Shown here: positions 9,422 through 18,790 of the stretch, piece after piece | How the letters are laid out: each line of letters starts with the position of its first letter | Numbering within the stretch: position 1 is the first letter of the stretch | Source: 21-14-0-10-47-8 sp966211795 | Lineage (GTDB): Bacteria; Bdellovibrionota; Bdellovibrionia; Bdellovibrionales; Bdellovibrionaceae | Assembly: GCA_966211795.1 (NCBI GenBank) | Contig: CBIHNW010000002.1 | Location: forward strand, 1 to 64,000 | Direction: 5' to 3' | Length of the DNA: 64,000 bases | Position numbers and translations under genes: made by a program | Notes under the pieces: generated by a model | What the model was told of the DNA's origin: nothing | Seen by the model: the letters and a program-made list of their open reading frames with translations, nothing else | Database searches by the model: none

Positions 9422-9697
9422 ATGAAAACCTTGGAAAACAAACCGACCTTCGTCCGCCAGATCGGACTGATGATCAGTCTAGTCCTCTTGCTTATTGGCA
9501 ATGTTTCTTTTGCAAAAACGAAGACCGTCCGAAAGGTGCAAGAGGTGAATTTCGCGGAGATGGATTTAAAGGGAACCGTGCGCAACCCGGACGGAGCCTA
9601 CCTCGTGCAAAAGCGTGGCATCAAGTTCATGCAGCTTCACGATGTGCAAAAGGATATGGACGCTAAAATTCGCGAATCAGCTCAGTATGTTCGGTAA
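9422..9697 (+). CDS. Small exported protein of the gliding-type locus
   Basis: The product is 91 residues. ATG 9422 has ggaggt 7 nt upstream, inside the end of the TPR gene. Residues 1-32 form a signal peptide (VRQIGLMISLVLLLIGNVSFAK). The mature part is about 60 charged residues with VNFAEMDLKGTVRNPDGAYL, and no family is recognised. It lies 1 nt after one gene and 14 nt before the next, so it belongs to the operon and is probably a small periplasmic component. A similar small exported protein between the TPR and FHA/TonB genes would be worth comparing with GltF-type proteins, but I cannot assert homology. Confidence 0.75.
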   Translation: MKTLENKPTFVRQIGLMISLVLLLIGNVSFAKTKTVRKVQEVNFAEMDLKGTVRNPDGAYLVQKRGIKFMQLHDVQKDMDAKIRESAQYVR

Positions 9698-9711
9698 AAG
9701 TGGGGACATCT

Positions 9712-11178
9712 ATGCAGAATCTATTGATTGAGCAAAAAGGCCCTTCAGGCCTACTGAAAACATGGAAGCTCAGATCCGAGCAAAAGGTTCTGACGTTTGG
9801 TCATTCCAAACACGCAGACCTGCGCACGACCGTTGAATCCATCAAGGGCATTCAAGGCGTCTTCGAATACAAAAACGAAAAATGGTATTACATCAATCTG
9901 GATCTTCACACGAAGCATCCCGAGATGGGCGATAACACGATCGAAATGGTCTTGGATAAAGACACCGAAATCCGCATGGGCACCACCACTTTGTCCATGA
10001 AGCTTTTGGAAGGTCGCTCGCCTTTGTTCAGCAAATTGGATGGCGAAGTCGCCCAGTCCGGCGGCGACCGTCACCCGTTTCAGCTCTTCACCGTCTATTC
10101 CGGCACGACCCTGCTGGAGACGACTTTGATTCCCGTTCATAAAACATTCGTTTCGAAATTCGATACGAACAAAACAAAATTCAAACCGGAAAAAGCCGAA
10201 GGTTGGAAAAAAACCACCGTCGGTCACCTGGAAGTTTCTCAGCGCACGGTCTTCTTAAGCGATGTCGATGCTTTGAAACATCTGTCGGCGAAACAACTGG
10301 TGGATGAAGATGGCCGCAAATCTTTGGCCTTTACCCTGAGCGCGGCTTTACTTTTGGCTTTGCTCTTCGTGCTCTCGCCAAAGCAAAATACGCTCGAGGA
10401 AACCCTGACTCCTCCCCCACTTCCAACTCGCGAAGTGAAGATGGAAGTTCCAAAGAAAAAGAAAATGACCGCGCAGAAAGCGGAAACTGCTCCGAAAGAA
10501 ACTCAGCAGCCGCAACAACAAGCGGCCGCACCGAAGCAAGCCGGCAGTGGTTCCAGCAAAGCGGCCAGCATGATCAAAAGTCTGGCCAGCGGTCGCATCA
10601 CTTCGTTGGTCGGCAAAGTCGCGGCCACCGCTCGTTCGGCGAATGTCGTGGTCACTTCGGGTGTGACGGCAGGTTCGGGTCCGACCGGTCGCGCATTGGC
10701 GGCCCTGGGGGCGATTGGCAAATCTGGAAAAGACTGGTCGGCTGAAGGCAAAGGCACCGGCGTGACCATTTCCACCAACGGTAAAGCTGGTGGTAAGGGC
10801 ACGGCAGGTCTTGGCGAAATCGGTGCGGGTAAAACCGGAACCGGCGGCGTCGGTCTGCTGGAAGACGAAGGCGATGTGGTCGGCGGTCTCGATCGCGAGA
10901 TCATCGCTCAGTACATCAAATCCCAACTGGGACAGATCCTGTACTGCTACGAGCGCCAGCTGAGCGCGCAGCCTGAATTGTACGGTAAAGTCGCCATCAA
11001 GTTCACGATTGATGGACATGGTGGCGTTGAAACACAAAGAATCGGTGATAGTACATTGAAAAATGCAACCGTCGAGGGATGTATTCTGCAAAGAGTTGCA
11101 AAATGGAAATTTCCGGCACCAAAAGAGGGAACGAAAGTGCTTGTCACTTATCCTTTCCTCTTTAAGAGCACCAACTAG
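9712..11178 (+). CDS. FHA-like / TonB C-terminal (AgmX/PglI-type) protein
   Basis: The product is 488 residues from ATG 9712; the frame starts at GTG 9700 but ATG has ggggac upstream. Residues 1-100 resemble a FHA fold. Around residue 205 there is one transmembrane helix (LAFTLSAALLLALLFVLS), then a Pro/Lys-rich spacer (PPPLPTREVKMEVPKKKK), a Gly/Thr/Ala-rich linker, and a C-terminal 95-residue domain (IKSQLGQILYCYERQLSAQP, then WKFPAPKEGT) of the AgmX/PglI TonB-like type. It spans the inner membrane with the TonB-like end outside, the GltG/PglI role of transmitting ExbBD energy across the periplasm. The FHA part lacks the usual Arg and Ser-x-x-His of phosphothreonine readers (GHSKHADL in place of GR). 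Confidence 0.85.
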   Translation: MQNLLIEQKGPSGLLKTWKLRSEQKVLTFGHSKHADLRTTVESIKGIQGVFEYKNEKWYYINLDLHTKHPEMGDNTIEMVLDKDTEIRMGTTTLSMKLLEGRSPLFSKLDGEVAQSGGDRHPFQLFTVYSGTTLLETTLIPVHKTFVSKFDTNKTKFKPEKAEGWKKTTVGHLEVSQRTVFLSDVDALKHLSAKQLVDEDGRKSLAFTLSAALLLALLFVLSPKQNTLEETLTPPPLPTREVKMEVPKKKKMTAQKAETAPKETQQPQQQAAAPKQAGSGSSKAASMIKSLASGRITSLVGKVAATARSANVVVTSGVTAGSGPTGRALAALGAIGKSGKDWSAEGKGTGVTISTNGKAGGKGTAGLGEIGAGKTGTGGVGLLEDEGDVVGGLDREIIAQYIKSQLGQILYCYERQLSAQPELYGKVAIKFTIDGHGGVETQRIGDSTLKNATVEGCILQRVAKWKFPAPKEGTKVLVTYPFLFKSTN

Positions 11179-11352
11179 ATCGCAGGTTTAAGAACGCATC
11201 CGCCAGGTGCGAAATTTTAAACAGGCACAACATGATGAGACACACGCGGCCGTCGATCGGCCGTGACCATGCGGATTGGGACTTTGTCCCCGTCCGTTGA
11301 ATACATTAACAGAGCGGCAATCAAAAGGGATTGTCGGCTCAAGGAGGCGGTT

Positions 11353-12165
11353 ATGAAGCACATGTGGACGATTGCAGCAGTGGCGACTGCAATGATATTT
11401 TCAGCTCAAGCTCAAGCCCAGTCGCCAACCTCAGCACCGGCGGCCGAGAAAAAAGACGACCGCGGATCTGACAAACTGGATCTGAAAAAACTGGAAGACA
11501 AATACTGGTCGGCCAAAGATTCAGATTTTAGCGTCGTGCAAAACAGAACTTATTCAAAAGCGAACAAGGTTTTCTTCAGTCTGAGCTACGGACCCTTGGT
11601 CAATGATGCCTACTCTTACGGACGCATGACCAACGCCGCTCTCGGTTACTACTTCTCGGAGCGCTGGGGTCTCGAGGTTGCTCACGAGATGGGAAACCTA
11701 AAGGACAGTGACTCGACCGACGCCTTCATCAGCCGCAATAAGTTTGCACCGGATTACAACACTTTCGAAAGCTACACGTCTTTGAACATGGTGGTCGTTC
11801 CCTTTTACGCGAAGATGAGCTTCTGGGACCGCAAGATCATGTACTTTGATATGCAGTTCGCATTCGGTGTGGGTCAAATGAAGTACCAAATCCAAAAATC
11901 TGCGCCGTTCAATGCGACCACGCAAAGCGCGACGCCCACTCCGGAAGACCAGACGGCGATCGGCTACAATCTCGACGTCACCCAGCAGCTTTTCTTCCAC
12001 GAAAATTTCGCGATTCGTTTGGACATCAAAAACAAATGGTCGAAGCAGAAGAAAGAGCGCTACTTCATCAATACCGGTGCCGGACAAACGGAATCGGATC
12101 GCTCGTTGGGCGATACCATGCAACAGGATACGTCCATCCTTTTGGGATTGACGGTGTTTTTCTAA
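11353..12165 (+). CDS. Outer-membrane beta-barrel protein
   Basis: The product is 270 residues from ATG 11353, with a strong site (aaggagg) 7 nt upstream; the frame runs back to 11263 but lacks a signal there. The signal peptide ends in AQAQAQS. The mature protein begins with a charged segment (KKDDRGSDKLDLKKLEDKYW) and continues as amphipathic beta strands with many aromatic residues (VFFSLSYGPLVNDAYSYGRM, LGYYFSERWGLEVAHE), ending in LLGLTVFF, a typical terminal aromatic beta signal. This is the outer-membrane beta-barrel family found with myxobacterial-type gliding genes (GltA/GltB-like). It probably anchors the envelope machine in the outer membrane. The 174-nt gap upstream could hold its own promoter. 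Confidence 0.8.
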   Translation: MKHMWTIAAVATAMIFSAQAQAQSPTSAPAAEKKDDRGSDKLDLKKLEDKYWSAKDSDFSVVQNRTYSKANKVFFSLSYGPLVNDAYSYGRMTNAALGYYFSERWGLEVAHEMGNLKDSDSTDAFISRNKFAPDYNTFESYTSLNMVVVPFYAKMSFWDRKIMYFDMQFAFGVGQMKYQIQKSAPFNATTQSATPTPEDQTAIGYNLDVTQQLFFHENFAIRLDIKNKWSKQKKERYFINTGAGQTESDRSLGDTMQQDTSILLGLTVFF

Positions 12166-12190
12166 TCTCGAATTTTTCGAGGGGGACTTT

Positions 12191-14368
12191 ATGAAATCAC
12201 AACTTGCAATCAAAAACCGGCTCGTGATTTCGGGATTAACCATCCTCGTGGGCGCCTATTCTGTTTCGGTTCAAGCCTCTGACTTGAAGCTTGAAAAGAA
12301 AGCGAAGCCCGCGGGTCCCGAGCTCAAGTACAAACAATCCAAGGTGCCCCAGTTCGAACTGGTGCAAAAGAAAACGGTCAACGGCAAAACCGAACTGGTT
12401 CGCGCGAAGGTCATTCCCCGCCTGAACCTGGGCGAAGAAGCGAAGATTAAATCCGGTGACGTGGCTCCCGTGACGTTACCCGAAGATCGCCCCTTCAAGG
12501 CGGTCGAGGTCGCCACCCGCCCGTCGCCACAGCCAATCTCGATTGACAAGTATCTTCACACACCGATCGCGACCGTGGCCTCACCGAAAGAAATCATCAC
12601 AATAGATGTCGGTCATCACGCCCCGGAATCGCCGCAGTTCGCGGCGGTGCAAGCGCCGGCGATGACGGAACCAAAACCCGAGCAAGTGAAGCTCGAGGAA
12701 ATGGCACCCGTGCAAATGAAGATGTTGCAGGCCCTGATTTTCTTGGAAATCAAAAAAGACTATCCAATGGCGCTCGCTCTTTTTGCCGAGCTCTTGGATG
12801 AGCCTTCGGTGAAATTAGAGACCACTTACCAGCTGGCTCTGACTTCGAAGGCCCTGGGCCTTTATTCCGAATATAAATTTCGCATGATGCAAGTTCTCAA
12901 CAGCACCGATCCAACGTGGCAGAAGAAAGCCGCCACCAGCCTGGCGGAAAATGCGGCCGAAGGTGATAAGGAACTGGTCGCGATTCTGGATCCGAAGCTG
13001 GAAGCAATGAAAATTGATCTGGAAAAAGCGGATCAATACCAAATGAACCGCGCGAAATATTATCTCGATCGCGGCGATCTGACGAAAGCATTTTCGGGCG
13101 TCGACGAAATCCTGATGGACTCGCCGCTTTACACGGATGCTTTGTTTTTGAAATCTTTGATTCTGTACAAAGGAAACCAAATTCAAGAAGCCATCGGTTT
13201 GCAGCAGACCGTTTTGAAAGACGTCGAGCAAAAACGTGGCACTTCTGAATTTAAATCCATCGTCGCTTTGACTTTGGCTCGCCTGCACTTTCAAGCGGGA
13301 CAATACAAAGAGGCCTTCGACAATTACCTGAAGGTCGACAAGACAAATCCGGAATGGTTGCAAGCCATGACCGAACAAGCCTGGAGCCAGATCCTTTCGG
13401 AAGATTACGAAGGTGCGGCCGGAAATATGTTCAGCTTGCACACGGACTATTTTAAAAAATCGTTCACTCCTGAATCCTACGTCGTTCGCACGGTCGGATA
13501 CTTGAATTTGTGTCAGTACGGTGATGGCGCCAAGGTCGTTTATGACTTTAAGAAACGTTACACACCGGTATTAAAGCAGCTTAAAGACTATGGTCAAAGC
13601 CGCAAAGACAACGTGAACTATTATGACACCGTCAAAACATGGGCGAAGAATCCCGATCTGCAAACGGTCGATGGACTGCCACGCGAATTCATCTTCGCGT
13701 TGACCCGTCACCCAAGCTTCATCCTCGAGCAGAAGATGATTAACAGCATCGAAGACCAGGTCGCCAAAATGAATAAGATCAGCATCAGCCTGATCAAGAC
13801 GGAACGCACGGCCTTGACCGCGCAAACCGATGCGCGCGCGCAACTGGTGGCCCTGAAAAAGAAAATGGATGCCTTGTCGGATCCAGAAGCTAAAAAAGGT
13901 TACCAAGAGCAATTTACTTATCAGGAAAAACGTCTGATGTCGGCGAAGATTCAGCATTACATCGCCAAGAAAGCCCGCACGTCGATCAAAGATTTGCGCA
14001 GCGAAGGCATGACCCGTCTGGATCAGGAAAAAGGTCACTTTCGTGATTTGGCCGGTCGCGCGGTCCGCAATCGCTACAGTCAGATGACCGCGAAATTGAC
14101 CGAGACCTTGGATCAAAGCGAAGTTCTGCAGTACGAATTGTATTCGGGCGCCGGTGATCATCTCCGCTACCAAATGGCCGGCGGTGAAGTGAACAACAAA
14201 GAGCGCGCTGAATTGAAAGTTGAAGACGGAAAATCGTTGAACTGGGACTTCCGCGGAGAAATTTGGGAAGACGAGCTGGGCCACTATCGCTCATCTTTGA
14301 AAAACGTCTGCCCACCGGACGAGAAACTGTCCAGTACGACCATGCCCCCTGCCGAGAATAAAAATTAG
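12191..14368 (+). CDS. Periplasmic TPR protein
   Basis: The product is 725 residues from ATG 12191 (gaggggga upstream). The signal peptide is residues 1-29 (VISGLTILVGAYSVSVQA). Residues 30-175 are a low-complexity, Pro/Lys/Glu-rich stretch. Residues 175-420 are tetratricopeptide-like helical pairs (FLEIKKDYPMALALFAELL, AKYYLDRGDLTKAFSGVDEI, LARLHFQAGQYKEAFDNYLK). The C-terminal 200 residues include a long coiled coil (INSIEDQVAKMNKISISLI and onward). In gliding loci a smaller TPR protein (GltC-like) accompanies the beta-barrel, which fits this position. Scaffold role inferred. Confidence 0.8.
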   Translation: MKSQLAIKNRLVISGLTILVGAYSVSVQASDLKLEKKAKPAGPELKYKQSKVPQFELVQKKTVNGKTELVRAKVIPRLNLGEEAKIKSGDVAPVTLPEDRPFKAVEVATRPSPQPISIDKYLHTPIATVASPKEIITIDVGHHAPESPQFAAVQAPAMTEPKPEQVKLEEMAPVQMKMLQALIFLEIKKDYPMALALFAELLDEPSVKLETTYQLALTSKALGLYSEYKFRMMQVLNSTDPTWQKKAATSLAENAAEGDKELVAILDPKLEAMKIDLEKADQYQMNRAKYYLDRGDLTKAFSGVDEILMDSPLYTDALFLKSLILYKGNQIQEAIGLQQTVLKDVEQKRGTSEFKSIVALTLARLHFQAGQYKEAFDNYLKVDKTNPEWLQAMTEQAWSQILSEDYEGAAGNMFSLHTDYFKKSFTPESYVVRTVGYLNLCQYGDGAKVVYDFKKRYTPVLKQLKDYGQSRKDNVNYYDTVKTWAKNPDLQTVDGLPREFIFALTRHPSFILEQKMINSIEDQVAKMNKISISLIKTERTALTAQTDARAQLVALKKKMDALSDPEAKKGYQEQFTYQEKRLMSAKIQHYIAKKARTSIKDLRSEGMTRLDQEKGHFRDLAGRAVRNRYSQMTAKLTETLDQSEVLQYELYSGAGDHLRYQMAGGEVNNKERAELKVEDGKSLNWDFRGEIWEDELGHYRSSLKNVCPPDEKLSSTTMPPAENKN

Positions 14369-14376
14369 GAGCTGAT

Positions 14377-15030
14377 ATGAAAACGAAACTTATTTTTTGC
14401 CTGACTTGCATGACCCTTTCCTTCACCGCCCTTTCGGCTTCGGCGCAGACCACGGCCCAAGAAGGCATGGGAAAGCTCAAAGCTAACTTGAACAATTCCA
14501 AATCCAATTTGGATGATTACAAAAAGAATCTGAAGATCGTCGAAGACAATGTCGGCGAAGTCACCAAGGCCCGCTCGCAAGTTGACGACCAAAAGCAACA
14601 GGCCGGCAAATCCTTAAGCGAAAATAATCAGAAGCTTCAGGCTTTCGAAAAGAACGATCAGGAGCTCAACTTGCTCATCGCCAATGAACAAAAAGAATTG
14701 GCGCAAGAAGAGCAAAAGATCCAAGAATTGAACAAAGTGATGGCGCAGCTGAAGGACAACCAGGCCAAGCGTCAGCAAAACATCACCCAGTACCAAGAGC
14801 AGCTCAAGCAGGTCGCCCACGAGAAGCAAGAGTGGAAAACCCGCGGTGAGCAGATCTCGAAAACCATGCAACAGCTGGATGGTCGCTCCAAATCTTTGGT
14901 CGCTCAGGAAACCGAGTGGCAACAAAAGAAACGTGGCTACCAAGGTGAAGTTTCTCGTTGGCAAAAAGAAGTCGAGCGTCAGCAAAAACTGAACGATAAT
15001 TACAATTCCCTGGCTGACGTGAAAGAATAA
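14377..15030 (+). CDS. Exported coiled-coil protein
   Basis: The product is 217 residues from ATG 14377 (aggagctgat upstream). The signal peptide ends around ALSASAQ. The rest is one almost uninterrupted coiled coil, rich in Gln, Lys and Glu with heptad spacing (ANEQKELAQEEQKIQELNKV, QYQEQLKQVAHEKQEWK). No enzyme motif is seen. It is the last gene of the run, 8 nt after the TPR gene and just before a terminator. A rod-like periplasmic spacer or adaptor for the machine is plausible but unproven. Confidence 0.75.
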   Translation: MKTKLIFCLTCMTLSFTALSASAQTTAQEGMGKLKANLNNSKSNLDDYKKNLKIVEDNVGEVTKARSQVDDQKQQAGKSLSENNQKLQAFEKNDQELNLLIANEQKELAQEEQKIQELNKVMAQLKDNQAKRQQNITQYQEQLKQVAHEKQEWKTRGEQISKTMQQLDGRSKSLVAQETEWQQKKRGYQGEVSRWQKEVERQQKLNDNYNSLADVKE

Positions 15031-15041
15031 AACATCTGTTC

Positions 15042-15086
15042 ACACCCTGAACGTCTCGTTCCGAGATCTTCAGGGTGTTTTCTCGT
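15042..15086 (+). terminator. Rho-independent terminator of the gliding-type run
   Basis: A perfect 10-bp stem (acaccctgaa at 15042-15051, ttcagggtgt at 15069-15078) with a 17-nt loop is followed by tttctcgtttt. It starts 11 nt after the stop of the coiled-coil gene. Confidence 0.8.
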
Positions 15087-15201
15087 TTTGCGACACCCTT
15101 CTCCCCTCTCAATCTTTCCCAGAAATCATCGTTCAAAATCAACTCCGGCACGCGCTCTGCATTGCTTCATCGCAGGGACCTTGAAGCCATCTGGGGGACG
15201 C

Positions 15202-16116
15202 TTGCATATCATTCAGCTGACATTCGCAGTGTTGGGACTTCTGATGGCCGAAGCCGCTCATTCCGCTTCTGACCAGCTTCAACCGTTCGCCCGGCGTCAG
15301 CCAGCCTCAATTCCGCGATACACCCCTTCTCCGAAGCGCCCCACCGAGCCCCAGCCAACGCTGGCGCTCACCCTGGATAACTTTGTCTATTTTGTTCGCA
15401 TTCAGGTTCGTGACACCTCTGAATCCCGTATCAAAATGATCAAGTCCACTTTGGAAACGAAGATCATTCAAAGTCTGACCAAAAATCCGGACCTGTTTTT
15501 ACGACAGCTGACCGATTTCGCGACCGAGTACCTTTTAACCCAGAACGACGGCATCGCGATCTTGCAACGAATCGACAACTTGATGACCAATGCCGTTCAA
15601 GAGCTGGGCGAGCACGCCCATCGAGAATTGCATTCAAGGTTTGCGAAGGATCAAAAAGGTGCGCTCGAGCATATTTCGCTGATTCGCCTGATTGAAAAAA
15701 AACGCGATGAGCTCGCGGCCCGGGTTGCGGCCCAAAGAAATGAAATGAATTTTAATTCCGTCTTTGATTACATGGTGCAAGCCCACTTCCGTCGGGCGGA
15801 TGGCTTGAATCAAGGTCCGGTTCTTCCCTCGGATGTGAAACTGAAACTTTACGGACGCTTCAATCCAAATCAGACGGCCTTTTACACTTTGAAACAAATG
15901 ACGATTTCGGTCTTGGCTGGCGAAAGGTCCGGCCCTCTGCAAACTTTAAGGCAGTTGAAACTTGCCAGTACCGCCGAACTCACTCCTCCGTTTAAGCCGA
16001 CGCTGCAAGCTTGGACCGTTGAAGCCAATTATTTACGACGCAATAATAGCGAGCGAGCTCCGAGCTCAAGCTCAAGTACCGAACCTTTTCCACTGCTGCA
16101 ATCTTCCTCTGACTGA
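15202..16116 (+). CDS. Exported protein of unknown function
   Basis: The frame is open from ATG 15088, but that N-terminus is not signal-like and lacks a ribosome-binding site. TTG 15202 follows ctgggggacg and opens a clean signal peptide (HIIQLTFAVLGLLMAEAAHS), so I prefer it; the product is then 304 residues. The mature protein is mainly helical in the middle (MIKSTLETKIIQSLTKNP, RLIEKKRDELAARVAAQRNE) and ends in a Ser-rich tail (APSSSSSTEPF). No family is recognised. It stands alone between a terminator and the fibre genes. The start choice is uncertain. Confidence 0.6.
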   Translation: MHIIQLTFAVLGLLMAEAAHSASDQLQPFARRQPASIPRYTPSPKRPTEPQPTLALTLDNFVYFVRIQVRDTSESRIKMIKSTLETKIIQSLTKNPDLFLRQLTDFATEYLLTQNDGIAILQRIDNLMTNAVQELGEHAHRELHSRFAKDQKGALEHISLIRLIEKKRDELAARVAAQRNEMNFNSVFDYMVQAHFRRADGLNQGPVLPSDVKLKLYGRFNPNQTAFYTLKQMTISVLAGERSGPLQTLRQLKLASTAELTPPFKPTLQAWTVEANYLRRNNSERAPSSSSSTEPFPLLQSSSD

Positions 16117-16342
16117 GAACCGAATTGAACCGAGCATTCTTCAATCAGGCGCAGTCATCTTTAAATGATTTTAGTTTTTTAAATGAATTTTGTAGAATGT
16201 TGAAAGGCTGCTCCCAACGAAAATTTTGTGTGTTTTCTGATTGTGAAGCGCCAATCCGTTTTTCTTCGTTTTATTCTGTTTTTTCTGTCCCGGATTGATA
16301 AATCGAATCCAGAAAAGATTCTAGATTTCCGATAGAGTCTTT

Positions 16343-18790
16343 ATGAGCCCCACTGCAGACCACGGTAATAACTATGCAATTCGCAAAAAGCGGCTGCCAT
16401 CTCTCGCGTTCTCCTTTTTGCTTTTCTTAGTACCACTGTCCGCGTCTGCTTTGAATGAATCACCCCAAAGTTTCACCATTGACGGACAGCTCTTTCAGAC
16501 GGGCACAACCACTCCGCTGTTGGATGCGGCCGTCAAAATCAAAGTGCAAATCTTAAATCCCAGCGGGAACTGCATTTTGTACGAAGAGCAACAAACCCTG
16601 AGCACCGCGACCTCGAACGGATTTTTCAATCTGCATGTCGGTTCGAATGTTGGCGCCAGCAAACGAACTGGCAACGATCCGGGCCGAACGCTGAATCAAG
16701 TTTTTCAAAATCTTTCCGCCATCACCGCCAACAACGTTCCGGGACAAACCTGCACGGGCGGTCTCTACACGCCATCGCCGGCCGACGTTCGCTACTTTCG
16801 CTTGATCGTCACACCCTCAGCCACGAATACTCCGGACACTCTCACTCCGGATTTGGTGATGGATTCGGTTCCGTCGGCCCTGGTCGCGCAAAGCGTGCAG
16901 GGCTTAGAGCGCGCCAACATTTTGCAAACGAATAATTCTGGCTCAACCGTTTTGACTCAGGCAAATCTCGAAGCCATCTTCACGACCCCGGCCTACACGA
17001 ATTTGCAAAGCATCTTAGCCGGCAATTTCATGAAAACGGATTCATCGGGTGCAAGCCTTCCCAGCTACGCGTCCACCCCTGCCGGCACTTCGAATGGCGA
17101 TATCTGGTTTGATACGACAACCAGTCAGATCAAATACCAAACCAGCGGTGGCGTGCAAACGGTCGGCGCCGGTGGAACTGGAATTTCGTCACTGACGGTC
17201 GGCTCAAGCATGTCGGTGAATGGCACCGTCGCGGGCACCATCAGCAGTGCGGGAACGATTGATCTCACCAACACTGGAATTTCTGCAGGGACCTACACGA
17301 AGCTCACGGTCGACGCCAAAGGCCGCGCGACCGCAGGCACGGTTTCATTGGTTGAAGGTGATATCCCAAATCTCACCAGTGCTGGAAAAGTTTCTGGCAA
17401 TACGATTACGGCCGGAACCATCAGCGGATCTGCTGCGGTCAACACATCTGGAAACTTGATCACCACCGGGACCGTCAGTGGCCTCAATGTTCAAGCGACC
17501 AACTTGCGAGTTTACAACGGAACGAACTATGTTCAGTTTGTCGCACCGACATTAGCAGGCATCGTGAATTTCACATTGCCCGATAATGACGGCAATCCGG
17601 GAGACGTGCTGACCAGCAATGGCTCCGGAGTTTTATCCTGGGCTGCCGGGACCACAACTCTGGCAGGAGATGTTTCCGGGCCATCCGGCACAACCAGTGT
17701 CGATAAAATCAAAGGCAAAGCCATCACGGCTGGTTCCGTCAGTGGTCAGATGATGATCTATGATGGAACTGCTTGGAATAATGCGGTCATGTCGGGTGAT
17801 GCCACACTCGCCTACACCGGCATCCTCAGCTTGAATAAAGTACCGGTCGCAAAGGGCGGCACCAACGCCAGCAGTTTTGGAAACAATCACATCATCGCTT
17901 CGAATGGAACGGGCTCGGCCTTTGTTGACTTTACTTGTTCGCTTAATAACGTGATCACATTTGATGCCTCGGGGAATGCGGCCTGCGGAAATGTTGCGAC
18001 GCTCAGTGGTGCCATCATCAATGGTGGGAATACCACCGGCGCCGACATCTCAATCGGCACGAACGACACCAAAGCATTGAACATCAAAGCCAATAATTTA
18101 ATTGCCATGACAATCTCGCAAAGTGGAGCCATCGGTATTGGCACGACAGACCCGGGCGCGCCCGTTGACATCAATCATGCTTCTTACCCGCTATCATCAA
18201 CGAACGGAATTTTAGCTGTGTCTTCAAACGATGCTTACGGCATCGACAAGGGTGGAACTCTTTCGTTCGGGGGAAGTGCATCGGGCGGCCCCAACTTGTA
18301 CTCGTTTGGAATCATGGGTGGCTTCAAAGAAAATAACACCTCCGGCAACACCGCCGGCTACCTGGCTTTCGCGACCCCTGCCGATAGCGCTTTACCGACA
18401 GAAAAAATGCGCATCACCTCGGCCGGTAATATCGGAATTGGCGTCAGTGTCCCGACTGCAAAATTGGAAATTCAAGGTCAAGCCCGCACGACCGGAGCTT
18501 CGGGTGCTTCCACCGTCAACTCGTCGGCGGCGGTAGATTGGAACAACGGCAACGCGCAGTCTATGTCGGTGGCCTGCACCACCACCACGTTCACCAATAT
18601 GCTGGACGGCGGTACCTACATTTTAGCGGTCAGCGAAACAGGAACGACGACTTGCACCTTTTCGCAGGCAGGACTGACTTTTTATTTCAATCCCGCCAAT
18701 GGCGCACGCGTCAATGGCCAGCGCACCGTTTACACCTTTCAACGAATCGGCACGGACGTTTACGTCTCTTGGATCGCTGGATTTCAATAA
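16343..18790 (+). CDS. Large secreted fibre-like protein (phage-tail-fibre/MAT-like)
   Basis: The product is 815 residues. The N-terminus has a positively charged start and hydrophobic signal (LAFSFLLFLVPLSASA). Residues 40-190 form a compact domain (SFTIDGQLFQTGTTTPLLDA) seen at the head of such proteins. The body is Gly/Thr/Ser/Asn-rich with fibre motifs known from phage tail fibres: GAGGTGISSLTVGS, LPDNDGNPGDVLTSNGSGVL, VPVAKGGTNASSFGNN, IGIGTTDPGAPVDI and MRITSAGNIGIGVSVPTAKL. The last 80 residues are a beta domain ending in GTDVYVSWIAGF. Bdellovibrio uses similar mosaic adhesive trimer fibres during prey invasion. No chaperone-type autoprotease end is visible. Surface adhesion is inferred. 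Confidence 0.7.
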   Translation: MSPTADHGNNYAIRKKRLPSLAFSFLLFLVPLSASALNESPQSFTIDGQLFQTGTTTPLLDAAVKIKVQILNPSGNCILYEEQQTLSTATSNGFFNLHVGSNVGASKRTGNDPGRTLNQVFQNLSAITANNVPGQTCTGGLYTPSPADVRYFRLIVTPSATNTPDTLTPDLVMDSVPSALVAQSVQGLERANILQTNNSGSTVLTQANLEAIFTTPAYTNLQSILAGNFMKTDSSGASLPSYASTPAGTSNGDIWFDTTTSQIKYQTSGGVQTVGAGGTGISSLTVGSSMSVNGTVAGTISSAGTIDLTNTGISAGTYTKLTVDAKGRATAGTVSLVEGDIPNLTSAGKVSGNTITAGTISGSAAVNTSGNLITTGTVSGLNVQATNLRVYNGTNYVQFVAPTLAGIVNFTLPDNDGNPGDVLTSNGSGVLSWAAGTTTLAGDVSGPSGTTSVDKIKGKAITAGSVSGQMMIYDGTAWNNAVMSGDATLAYTGILSLNKVPVAKGGTNASSFGNNHIIASNGTGSAFVDFTCSLNNVITFDASGNAACGNVATLSGAIINGGNTTGADISIGTNDTKALNIKANNLIAMTISQSGAIGIGTTDPGAPVDINHASYPLSSTNGILAVSSNDAYGIDKGGTLSFGGSASGGPNLYSFGIMGGFKENNTSGNTAGYLAFATPADSALPTEKMRITSAGNIGIGVSVPTAKLEIQGQARTTGASGASTVNSSAAVDWNNGNAQSMSVACTTTTFTNMLDGGTYILAVSETGTTTCTFSQAGLTFYFNPANGARVNGQRTVYTFQRIGTDVYVSWIAGFQ

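Noticed and set aside
18538..18789. Upstream extension of the beta-repeat protein
   Set aside because: It lies wholly inside the end of the fibre gene in another frame and lacks a signal peptide; the overlapping ATG at 18790 fits better.
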